A stretch of DNA of 64,000 bases, taken from positions 224,717 to 288,716 of the forward strand of contig CACMIX010000001.1 of the NCBI GenBank assembly GCA_902613855.1, written 5' to 3'. Numbering within the stretch: position 1 is the first letter of the stretch; each line of letters opens with the position of its first letter. The notes under the pieces were generated by a model. The model saw only the letters and a program-made list of their open reading frames with translations, was not told the DNA's origin and searched no databases. The position numbers were made by a program, and so were the translations under genes. Origin of the DNA: an uncultured Pelagibacteraceae bacterium. Its GTDB lineage: Bacteria > Pseudomonadota > Alphaproteobacteria > Pelagibacterales > Pelagibacteraceae. This document shows, piece by piece, positions 1 to 7,121 of the stretch.

Positions 1-1
1 C

Positions 2-613
2 AATAAATATGGAATGACTTTAATTGGTTGGTGGATACCGGGACATGAGTCTTTAATTTCTAGTAAACCAATTCCAGATGTTGCGTCTATCAAAGACTTT
101 AAATTTAGATCACCTCCAGGTATGGAAAGTATGATCTTTACAGCATTAGGTGCGAAGCCAATCGTAATGGATTTTGGTGAAGTTCCAACTGCTTTACAAA
201 CAGGTCTTATTGACGGTGCTGACTATTCATCTTTAGCAACTAACTATGCAGGTGGACACTATGAGCAAAATAAATATGCTACATATCCAGGTTTTCACTC
301 CATGCCAGCTGACCACTTAGCTTGTAATAGTAAAGTATGGAAAAAGCTAAAACCTCATGAAAGAGGAGCAATGAAAGCAGGTATAGAAATTGCAGGAAGA
401 ACTATCACTAGTTTAGTTGAGAGAAAAAACGCTGAAGCTGTTAAAGCTTTAAAAGAAATGGGCGTTACTCTTCATGACTGGTCTAGAGAAGATAGACTTA
501 AGTTCAGAAATGCTGCACTTGGTGCTTGGGAAGAGTGGAGAAAAAAATCTCCTGAAGCTAATGCTCTTATAGATATACACACAGCTTATATGAAAGCTAA
601 CGGTATACTATAA
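2..613 (+). CDS. TRAP transporter solute-binding protein, DctP family (5' end cut off)
   Basis: The reading frame is open back to the window edge (codons from base 2), so the N-terminus and signal peptide are missing; the first ATG at 14 is internal. About 203 residues remain, the C-terminal two thirds of a DctP protein (usual length near 330-360). Recognisable DctP features are the FRSPPGMES segment, followed by GEVPTALQTGLIDGAD, the region that contacts the carboxylate ligand in this family. It would be periplasmic and deliver an organic acid to the DctQM membrane proteins encoded just downstream. The enzymes after them suggest a sugar acid as ligand, which is inference. Confidence 0.93.
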   Translation, partial: NKYGMTLIGWWIPGHESLISSKPIPDVASIKDFKFRSPPGMESMIFTALGAKPIVMDFGEVPTALQTGLIDGADYSSLATNYAGGHYEQNKYATYPGFHSMPADHLACNSKVWKKLKPHERGAMKAGIEIAGRTITSLVERKNAEAVKALKEMGVTLHDWSREDRLKFRNAALGAWEEWRKKSPEANALIDIHTAYMKANGIL

Positions 614-634
614 TCAGAAGCACATTAAAATCTT

Positions 635-656
635 GAAGGGCCTGAAAAGGCCCTTC
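635..656 (+). terminator. Hairpin between the TRAP SBP gene and dctQ
   Basis: A perfect 8-bp inverted repeat (GAAGGGCC at 635-642, GGCCCTTC at 649-656) with a 6-base loop lies 22 bases after the SBP stop codon. It is GC-rich in very AT-rich surroundings. Only a weak T-run follows, so it may act as a partial terminator or as a 3' end stabiliser of the SBP mRNA rather than a full stop. Confidence 0.7.
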
Positions 657-679
657 TTATCAACTTAAAATTTTAGCTT

Positions 680-1249
680 ATGCTTGACAAACAATTAGAA
701 GAACAAAATCAAAAAGTTGCAAGCAAAGATGATTTTCCAATAAATTGGATTGACAGAATTTCATTATTTTTAAGCCATACAATTAAATATTTAATACCCA
801 TAATCGTACTTGTCATGATGTATGAAATTTTTATGAGGTACGTGGTTTTTAAACCAACCTTGTGGGCTAACGAATTATGCTTATGGTTGGCTGGTGTTTG
901 TTATTTAGTTGGTGGAATTTATGCAACAAGGTTAAGAAGCCATATTAGAATAGTATTATTATATGATTGGGTGAGCAGACCAACTCAGAGAATTTTTGAC
1001 TTAATTAGCACACTAGTTATTGTACTTTTTGCAGCTGCTGTAATTTATGGTGGGATGGAAGATGCATACAGATCATTTGTAAACTGGGAAAGATTTGCAA
1101 CTTATTGGGATCCACCTATTCCCGCTACCATGAAGCCTCTTACACTTATATGTGTATTTCTTATTGCCGTTCAATCTGTAAACAATTTAATTATTGATTG
1201 GAGAAATCCTAAAGAAAAACAATACGACCCTTCTAAAGAGTTAAAATAA
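680..1249 (+). CDS. TRAP transporter small permease, DctQ family
   Basis: This 189-residue integral membrane protein has four hydrophobic segments (roughly residues 30-55, 68-85, 108-128 and 152-170), the usual DctQ layout, and the family's typical NELCLW stretch after the first helix. DctQ and DctM together form the sodium-driven membrane part of a TRAP transporter. It lies 66 bases after the SBP gene, separated by a hairpin, and its stop is one base from the dctM start. The N-terminal 25 residues are charged and cytoplasmic. The family call is secure; the substrate is not known. Confidence 0.9.
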   Translation: MLDKQLEEQNQKVASKDDFPINWIDRISLFLSHTIKYLIPIIVLVMMYEIFMRYVVFKPTLWANELCLWLAGVCYLVGGIYATRLRSHIRIVLLYDWVSRPTQRIFDLISTLVIVLFAAAVIYGGMEDAYRSFVNWERFATYWDPPIPATMKPLTLICVFLIAVQSVNNLIIDWRNPKEKQYDPSKELK

Positions 1250-1250
1250 A

Positions 1251-2564
1251 ATGGAAATAGGATCACTTTCATTAATACTTATAGTTGGGTTACTAATTCT
1301 TATATCTATTGGAGTTCCAATGGGTTTTGCCTCAGGTTTTATGGGTGCGGTGTTAGTATTTCTCTATATTGGTGAGCATGCATTAGGTATCTTACTCTCA
1401 AGATATTATTCTCTAGTTGTTACTTATTCCTTTTTATCAGTACCTTTATTTATATTTATGGCCTCCTTACTTGAACGCTCAAACATAGCAAGAGATTTAT
1501 ATGATGCTTTGAATGCGTGGTTAAGAAAAACAAGAGGTGGGGTAGGTGTTGTTACTGCAATCATGGCAACAATTATGGCTGCGATGAGTGGAATTATTGG
1601 AGGAGAAATAGTTTTATTAGGATTGATTGCACTACCTCAAATGTTGAGATTAAAATACGATCAAGATATGTCTATTGGAATTATTTGTGCCTCAGGCTCT
1701 TTAGGTACAATGATACCCCCATCTATTGTTTTAATCATTTATGGTTTAACGACAGAAACATCAATCACAATGTTATTTCAAGAAGCTATAGTTCCAGGTT
1801 TAATGATTTCGGGTTTAATCATTACTTACATTTTAATTAGAACAAGATTACAACCACATCTTGCACCATTAAGTGATGAAGCTCCTTTAACTTTAAAAGA
1901 AAAAATGTCATATCTTCCAGGTCTGTTACCACCAATAGGAATAGTGATAATTGTTTTAGGTTCAATTTATTCAGGTATAACTGGTATCACAGAAGCAGCT
2001 GGAATGGGTGTTGTTGCTACATTAATCATAATTTTTGCTAGAAAAGAATTAACATGGTTTTTATTTAAAGATGCATTAACTAGAACATTTAAAGCATCAG
2101 GAACTATTTTAACTATTACCTTTGGTGCAACAGTTTTAGCAGGCGCCTATTCTCTTGCTGGAGGTCCAAAATATGTTGCAGAGACTATCTTAGCTTATGA
2201 TTTAAAACCAATGTATCTAATTTTTATGATGCAAATAATGTTTTTGATAATGGGAGCATTTATGGATTGGGTTGGGATTGTCTTATTAGCAATGCCAGTA
2301 TTTTTACCGATTGTTATTGCACTTGGATTTGATCCAATTTGGTTTGGAATTTTATTTTGTGTGAATATGCAAGTTTCATTCTTAAGTCCACCATTTGGTC
2401 CTGCAGCTTTTTATTTAAAGTCTGTTGCACCACCACATATATCTTTAACAGATATATTTAGAGGTTTTGCTCCATTTATCGTAATTCAATTGATTGTACT
2501 TGCATGTGTAATGTTTTTCCCTGAAGCAATGACACAAAATTTCCACGAATTTAAACCAAAATAA
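1251..2564 (+). CDS. TRAP transporter large permease, DctM family
   Basis: The product has 437 residues and about 12 hydrophobic helices, the full length for DctM. It carries the family's SVPLFIFMA motif near residue 63, the MAAMSGIIGGE glycine-rich segment, GTMIPPSI near residue 153, and the second-half LSPPFGPAAFYLK motif. It is the transport-catalysing subunit in the inner membrane. It starts one base after dctQ, and its stop overlaps the start of the next gene by one base, so the transporter and enzyme genes are probably co-transcribed. Confidence 0.93.
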   Translation: MEIGSLSLILIVGLLILISIGVPMGFASGFMGAVLVFLYIGEHALGILLSRYYSLVVTYSFLSVPLFIFMASLLERSNIARDLYDALNAWLRKTRGGVGVVTAIMATIMAAMSGIIGGEIVLLGLIALPQMLRLKYDQDMSIGIICASGSLGTMIPPSIVLIIYGLTTETSITMLFQEAIVPGLMISGLIITYILIRTRLQPHLAPLSDEAPLTLKEKMSYLPGLLPPIGIVIIVLGSIYSGITGITEAAGMGVVATLIIIFARKELTWFLFKDALTRTFKASGTILTITFGATVLAGAYSLAGGPKYVAETILAYDLKPMYLIFMMQIMFLIMGAFMDWVGIVLLAMPVFLPIVIALGFDPIWFGILFCVNMQVSFLSPPFGPAAFYLKSVAPPHISLTDIFRGFAPFIVIQLIVLACVMFFPEAMTQNFHEFKPK

Positions 2565-3433
2565 TGATGAAAATTGGTTTTATTGGGACAGGTCTTATGG
2601 GCCTACCAATGGCTAAAAATATTTTAAAAGCTGGATATAATTTAAAAGCTTTTAACAGATCTAAAAATAAAGCTGCTCCTTTAAAAGATCAGGGTGCAGA
2701 GATATCAAGTTCAATTAAAGAGGCTGTAAGTGACAGTGATGTAGTCATTACGATGCTAACAGATGATAATGCCGTTGATGAGATCATGAGTAGCTCTGAC
2801 TTTTTAGAAGGTTTAAAATCAGAAGCTATAGTAATTGATATGAGCTCAGTAAAACCATCAACAGCAACTAATCATGGAAATAATCTAAAATCAAATAATA
2901 TAAATTATCTAGATGCACCCGTATCAGGTGGAACCATTGGTGCAGAGGAGGCATCATTAGCAATTATGGTAGGAGGTGAGCAAGATATTTTTAATAGAGC
3001 GAGTGAAATTTTAAAGACAATGGGAAATCCAACATTGGTGGGTCCAGTAGGTAGTGGTCAAGTATCAAAACTTGCAAATCAAATAATTGTAGGCCTTACT
3101 ATTGGTGCAGTAGCGGAAGCCGTAACGTTATGTGAGAAAGCAGGAGCAGATCCTGTCAAAATGATTAGTGCTTTATCTGGTGGTTGGGCAGATAGTAAAA
3201 TTTTACAAACTCATGGAAAAAGAATGATTAAAAAGGATTTTAGTCCAAAAGGAAAAACTTCTACTCATTTAAAAGATATGGAAAATATTTTAGATTGTGC
3301 AAACAATTTTAATACTCATTTACCTATTTCAAATTTAGTTAAAGAAATGTATAAAACTTTAGTTGAAAATGGTCATGGAAACAAAGACCATAGTTCACTT
3401 TATATGGAAATTGAAAGGATGAATAAGAAATGA
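2564..3433 (+). CDS. NAD(P)-dependent beta-hydroxyacid dehydrogenase (HIBADH / tartronate semialdehyde reductase family)
   Basis: The 289-residue protein starts with the Rossmann motif GFIGTGLMG (residues 5-13). It has the substrate-binding DAPVSGG at 117-123 and the catalytic lysine K169 in GQVSKLANQ, all hallmarks of the 3-hydroxyisobutyrate dehydrogenase/GarR family. It would reduce or oxidise a short beta-hydroxyacid or aldehyde-acid. Two ATGs are adjacent (2564, 2567); either could start. It overlaps dctM by 1 base and the next SDR gene by 4 bases. Its place in the sugar-acid operon suggests a C3 semialdehyde or related side product, but the substrate is not readable from sequence. Confidence 0.85.
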   Translation: MMKIGFIGTGLMGLPMAKNILKAGYNLKAFNRSKNKAAPLKDQGAEISSSIKEAVSDSDVVITMLTDDNAVDEIMSSSDFLEGLKSEAIVIDMSSVKPSTATNHGNNLKSNNINYLDAPVSGGTIGAEEASLAIMVGGEQDIFNRASEILKTMGNPTLVGPVGSGQVSKLANQIIVGLTIGAVAEAVTLCEKAGADPVKMISALSGGWADSKILQTHGKRMIKKDFSPKGKTSTHLKDMENILDCANNFNTHLPISNLVKEMYKTLVENGHGNKDHSSLYMEIERMNKK

Positions 3434-4173
3434 GTAAAAGATTAGAAGGTAAAAAAATTTTAGTTACTGCTGCTGGACAAGGGATTGGTAAAGCAACAGC
3501 TATTGCATTTCATAATGAAGGAGCACATGTTACTGCAACAGATTTAAATGATAAAACCTTGGCTGATTTAAATAAAGAATTTCCTAGTATTGAAGTGAAA
3601 ACTTTGGACTCAACTGATAATAATGCAATTTTAAATTTTACTAAATCTTTAGATAAAGTAGATGTTTTATTTAATGCAGTTGGATTTGTTCATCATGGAA
3701 CTATTCTTGATTGCGAGGAAAAAGATTGGGATTTTTCAAACGATGTAAATGTAAAATCAATGTTTTTTATGTGTAAAGCAATATTACCACTAATGGTAAA
3801 ACAAAATGGTGGAAGCATTATCAATGTTTCATCTTGTGCTTCTAGTTTAAAAGGTTTCCCAAATAGATTTGTATATGGAACAACAAAAGGAGCCGTGATT
3901 GGATTAACTAAATCAATTGCAGCCGATTTTGTTAAACAAAACATAAGATGTAATTCGATTGCGCCAGGAACAGTTTTCTCACCTTCTTGGCAAGATAGGG
4001 TTAACCAAAGTCCTGACCCTGTTCAGGCTAAAAAAGATTTTATAGCAAGACAACCAATGGGAAGATTAGGTACTGCTGAAGAAATAGCAGCTGTGGCGGT
4101 TTATTTAGCTAGTGATGATGCAACATTTACAACAGGTACAACAATTTCTGTTGATGGTGGGATTTCAATATAA
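3430..4173 (+). CDS. SDR oxidoreductase resembling 2-keto-3-deoxy-L-fuconate dehydrogenase / DHRS6
   Basis: This 247-residue short-chain dehydrogenase has the nucleotide motif TAAGQGIG (13-20), the catalytic serine in NVSSCASS (S135), and YxxxK (Y149, K153). A D near residue 38 (TATDLND) suggests NAD preference. The stretch FVHHGTILDCEEKDWD matches my memory of the DHRS6/BDH2 and ketodeoxyfuconate dehydrogenase group closely. Next to an FAA hydrolase, an enolase-superfamily dehydratase and an SMP-30 lactonase, it most likely oxidises a 2-keto-3-deoxy-aldonate at C4. A general 3-hydroxyacyl or hydroxybutyrate dehydrogenase remains possible. Confidence 0.85.
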   Translation: MSKRLEGKKILVTAAGQGIGKATAIAFHNEGAHVTATDLNDKTLADLNKEFPSIEVKTLDSTDNNAILNFTKSLDKVDVLFNAVGFVHHGTILDCEEKDWDFSNDVNVKSMFFMCKAILPLMVKQNGGSIINVSSCASSLKGFPNRFVYGTTKGAVIGLTKSIAADFVKQNIRCNSIAPGTVFSPSWQDRVNQSPDPVQAKKDFIARQPMGRLGTAEEIAAVAVYLASDDATFTTGTTISVDGGISI

Positions 4174-4195
4174 TTAAATAACAAAAAGGAGAATT

Positions 4196-5038
4196 ATGAA
4201 ATTATTAAGAGTTGGACAAAAAGGAAAAGAAAAACCTGCGGCATTAGACAAAGAGGGTAAAATTAGAGATATCAGTTCACATGTCGAAGATTTAAATCCT
4301 CATCATTTAAATTTTAAAACTATTTCAAAATTACAAAGTGCAGATCTCTCAACACTCCCTGAAATATCAAGTAGTGAGAGGATTGGATCGTGTATAACTA
4401 AGCCAGGTAAATTTGTTGCAATTGGATTAAATTTTTCTGACCATGCTGCAGAAACTGGTGCAGAAGCTCCATCTGAACCAATAGTGTTTATGAAAGCTAC
4501 AAGCTGCATAAATGGTCCTAATGACGATATTGAAATTGTATCAGGATCAAAAAAACTTGATTGGGAAGTTGAATTAGGAATTATTATTGGAAAAGAAACT
4601 AAACATATATCTGAAGATCAATCTCAAGATCACATTTTAGGATATTGTCTAGTAAATGATATCAGTGAACGAGAGTGGCAAATAGAAAAAATGGGTCAAT
4701 GGGTTAAAGGAAAGTCTCATGATACTTACGGGCCAATTGGACCTTATATGGTAACTAAAGATGAAATTTCAGATATTAATAATTTAAAAATGAGTTTAGA
4801 TGTTAATGGAAATAAAATGCAAAGAGGAAATACAAATACCATGATATTTAATGTTAATTTTATTGTTTCCTACTTAAGTAAATATATGTCTCTTCAACCT
4901 GGTGACATCATTACTACAGGAACTCCTCCAGGAGTTGGAATGGGTATGAAACCTCAGCAATTTTTAAAAGCTGGAGACACAATGAAATTATCTGTTGAAA
5001 ACTTAGGTGAACAGAACTCTAAAGTAATTGCTTTATAA
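4196..5038 (+). CDS. Fumarylacetoacetate hydrolase family protein (diketo-deoxy-aldonate hydrolase-like)
   Basis: The 280-residue protein has an FAA-fold C-terminal domain (about residues 70-280) with metal ligands E124 and E126 (LDWEVELG) and D155 (VNDIS), the catalytic H83 in SDHAAE, and the GTPPGVGMG loop near residue 243. FAA enzymes cleave C-C bonds next to a diketo group. In the L-fuconate and L-rhamnonate oxidative pathways a close homologue splits 2,4-diketo-3-deoxy-aldonate into pyruvate and lactate, and the neighbours fit this. A good ribosome site (aaggag) precedes the ATG. The exact sugar is unknown. Confidence 0.87.
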   Translation: MKLLRVGQKGKEKPAALDKEGKIRDISSHVEDLNPHHLNFKTISKLQSADLSTLPEISSSERIGSCITKPGKFVAIGLNFSDHAAETGAEAPSEPIVFMKATSCINGPNDDIEIVSGSKKLDWEVELGIIIGKETKHISEDQSQDHILGYCLVNDISEREWQIEKMGQWVKGKSHDTYGPIGPYMVTKDEISDINNLKMSLDVNGNKMQRGNTNTMIFNVNFIVSYLSKYMSLQPGDIITTGTPPGVGMGMKPQQFLKAGDTMKLSVENLGEQNSKVIAL

Positions 5039-5044
5039 ATTATT

Positions 5045-6217
5045 GTGAAGATAACTTCTATTAAAAGTCATGTACTTAGATATGAGTTAGATAAAGAACT
5101 AGGTTATTCTCAACAATATTACAAACACCGAACTGCCCATCTTGTAGAGGTTGAGACCGATGAAGGTATAACTGGATGGGGAGAATGTTTTGGACCAGGT
5201 AATATTGCTCTTGCAAATAAATATATTGTTGAAAAAGTTATTCAGCCTCTAATAATTGGAGAAGATCCTTTAAATAAAGAGCACATTTGGCAGAAAGTAT
5301 ATAATCTTTTAAGAGATAGTGGACAAAAAGGAATGCCTATACAAGCTTTATCAGGTGTTGATATTGCGTTGTGGGATATTCTTGGAAAAAAAACTAAAGC
5401 ACCTCTTTATCAACTTCTAGGAGGAAAATGTAATGAACATATTCCAGTTTATGGATATGGGATGATGTTGCAAAAAAAATCTACTGCTGAACTAATAAGT
5501 CTATTTAAAGAGGAGGCAAAAGAAATTAAGTCTAAAAATTTTAAAGCTATGAAAATGAAAATAGGTTTAGGTGCAAAGGATGATCTTAAATTAGTGCAAG
5601 CGGTTAGAGAAAGCATAGGAAAAGACTTTAAGTTGATGGTAGATGCAAATCATGCATATAACCTAAAAGATGCAATATATGTGGGAAAAGGCTTAGATGA
5701 ATTGGATATATTTTGGTTTGAGGAGCCAGTTGCACCAGAGGATTATGAAGGGTATCGACAACTAAGAAGCAAAATTTCTACGAGCATTGCGGGTGGTGAG
5801 GCTGAATTTACAAAATATGGTTGGAATAAATTAATCTCAAACAATTGTATAGATATTGCTCAGCCAGAGGTTTGTGGTTTAGGAGGAATTACCGAGTACT
5901 TGAAAGTTTCAGCATTAGCGCAGGCAAATTTTATTCCAGTTATAAATCATGTTTGGGGTTCGGCTATAAGTATAGCTGTTAATTTACACTTGCTAACAGC
6001 CCAACCAGATATGCCTGGGGGATTATTTCCTTCAAAATCTATGTTAGAATTTGATACTACTGAAAAAAATATTTTTATTACTGATCTTTCAGATAAAGAT
6101 TTTTCAATTTTAAAGCAGGTGAAAGAAAATGATGGATTTGCATCTGTTAGTGATAATATTGGTATAGGTATTAATCCTAACAAAGACTTTATAAATGAAT
6201 TTGAAGTTAATGAATAA
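5045..6217 (+). CDS. Enolase-superfamily sugar acid dehydratase (mandelate racemase-like)
   Basis: The 390-residue protein starts with GTG, 6 bases after the FAA gene. It shows the N-terminal capping domain and a TIM barrel with the catalytic K170-x-K172, metal ligands D200 (VDANH), E226 (FEEP) and E252 (AGGEAEF), and the general acid/base H302 (NHVWGSA). These residues define mandelate racemase-type acid-sugar dehydratases, which turn an aldonate into its 2-keto-3-deoxy form. The family is certain. Which aldonate or aldarate it uses cannot be told, because specificity lies in the capping-domain loop. Confidence 0.88.
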   Translation: MKITSIKSHVLRYELDKELGYSQQYYKHRTAHLVEVETDEGITGWGECFGPGNIALANKYIVEKVIQPLIIGEDPLNKEHIWQKVYNLLRDSGQKGMPIQALSGVDIALWDILGKKTKAPLYQLLGGKCNEHIPVYGYGMMLQKKSTAELISLFKEEAKEIKSKNFKAMKMKIGLGAKDDLKLVQAVRESIGKDFKLMVDANHAYNLKDAIYVGKGLDELDIFWFEEPVAPEDYEGYRQLRSKISTSIAGGEAEFTKYGWNKLISNNCIDIAQPEVCGLGGITEYLKVSALAQANFIPVINHVWGSAISIAVNLHLLTAQPDMPGGLFPSKSMLEFDTTEKNIFITDLSDKDFSILKQVKENDGFASVSDNIGIGINPNKDFINEFEVNE

Positions 6218-7121
6218 AATCAAAACTTCAGAGCCAAAAGTTATTTGGAATAGTAAATGCAAATTAGGTGAAGGAACATTATGGGTTAAAGAGCATAATT
6301 CAATCTATTTTGTTGATATAAAAAAAAAGAAAATCTGTATTTTAAATATTAAAAAAAATAAAAAAAAACAGATTAAAGTAAATAAAGAGATTGGTTTTTT
6401 AGCTCATGTAAAAAAAAACATATTTATATTGGGATTACAAGGAGAAATTAGAATTCAAAATCTCAAATCTAAAAAAATTATCAAATCAATATTAATCGAA
6501 CCAAATATCAAATTAAACAGAACTAATGATGGTAAAACAGATCCAGCTGGAAATCTATGGTTTGGTACTATGGATAACTTAGAAAGAAAAATTGAAAAAG
6601 GATCACTCTATAAATTAGATAAAAATTTATTACTAACTAAAGTTGATAAAAATTATAGAATAACAAATGGACCAGCTTTTATTGATCACTTTAATTTTTA
6701 CCATACTGATAGTTCTAAAAAAAAAATTTATAAAATTAAAATTAATAAAAATAATAAAATTATAAACAAAAAAATTTTTAAAACCTTTTCTGGTAAAGAA
6801 GGAGTTCCAGATGGAATGACTTTAGATAATAAAAAAAATCTATGGGTAGCTCATTACCACGGAGCTTGTATTTCAGTATTTAATAGCAAGGCAAAATTAA
6901 TTCATAGAATTCAATTTCCTGCAAAAAATATTACAAATTGTACATTTGGAGGTCAAAAAAATAATGAACTTTTTGTAACTTCGGCAACAAAGAGTATGAA
7001 CACTGCAGAATTGCGAAAATATAGATACTCTGGAGCTTTATTTAGTGTAAAAACTAACTCTAAAGGAATTTTACAAAAAAAATTTGTTTTAATTAATGAA
7101 AAAAAGAGATCTTTATTATGA
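6210..7121 (+). CDS. SMP-30/gluconolactonase family lactonase
   Basis: This roughly 303-residue beta-propeller protein has the family's early GEGTLW motif (the metal-binding Glu), the NDGKTDPAGNLWFGTMD segment, the ITNGPAFID blade and the GVPDGMTLD motif with its conserved Asp. It would hydrolyse an aldonolactone to the aldonate used by the upstream dehydratase. I prefer the ATG at 6210, which overlaps the dehydratase stop by 8 bases, to the in-frame ATG at 6195. It is unusually rich in Lys, Ile and Asn (long A runs around 6300-6420), more than its neighbours. It overlaps ppc by 26 bases. Confidence 0.85.
   Translation: MNKIKTSEPKVIWNSKCKLGEGTLWVKEHNSIYFVDIKKKKICILNIKKNKKKQIKVNKEIGFLAHVKKNIFILGLQGEIRIQNLKSKKIIKSILIEPNIKLNRTNDGKTDPAGNLWFGTMDNLERKIEKGSLYKLDKNLLLTKVDKNYRITNGPAFIDHFNFYHTDSSKKKIYKIKINKNNKIINKKIFKTFSGKEGVPDGMTLDNKKNLWVAHYHGACISVFNSKAKLIHRIQFPAKNITNCTFGGQKNNELFVTSATKSMNTAELRKYRYSGALFSVKTNSKGILQKKFVLINEKKRSLL

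Noticed and set aside
1517..1840. Open frame of 107 codons inside dctM
   Set aside because: It overlaps a clear DctM gene in another frame and has a biased composition (Cys, Asn, Tyr, Arg) typical of a shadow frame.
6195..6209. Earlier ATG for the lactonase gene
   Set aside because: It adds five residues without family support; the ATG at 6210 gives the usual short overlap with the preceding stop.
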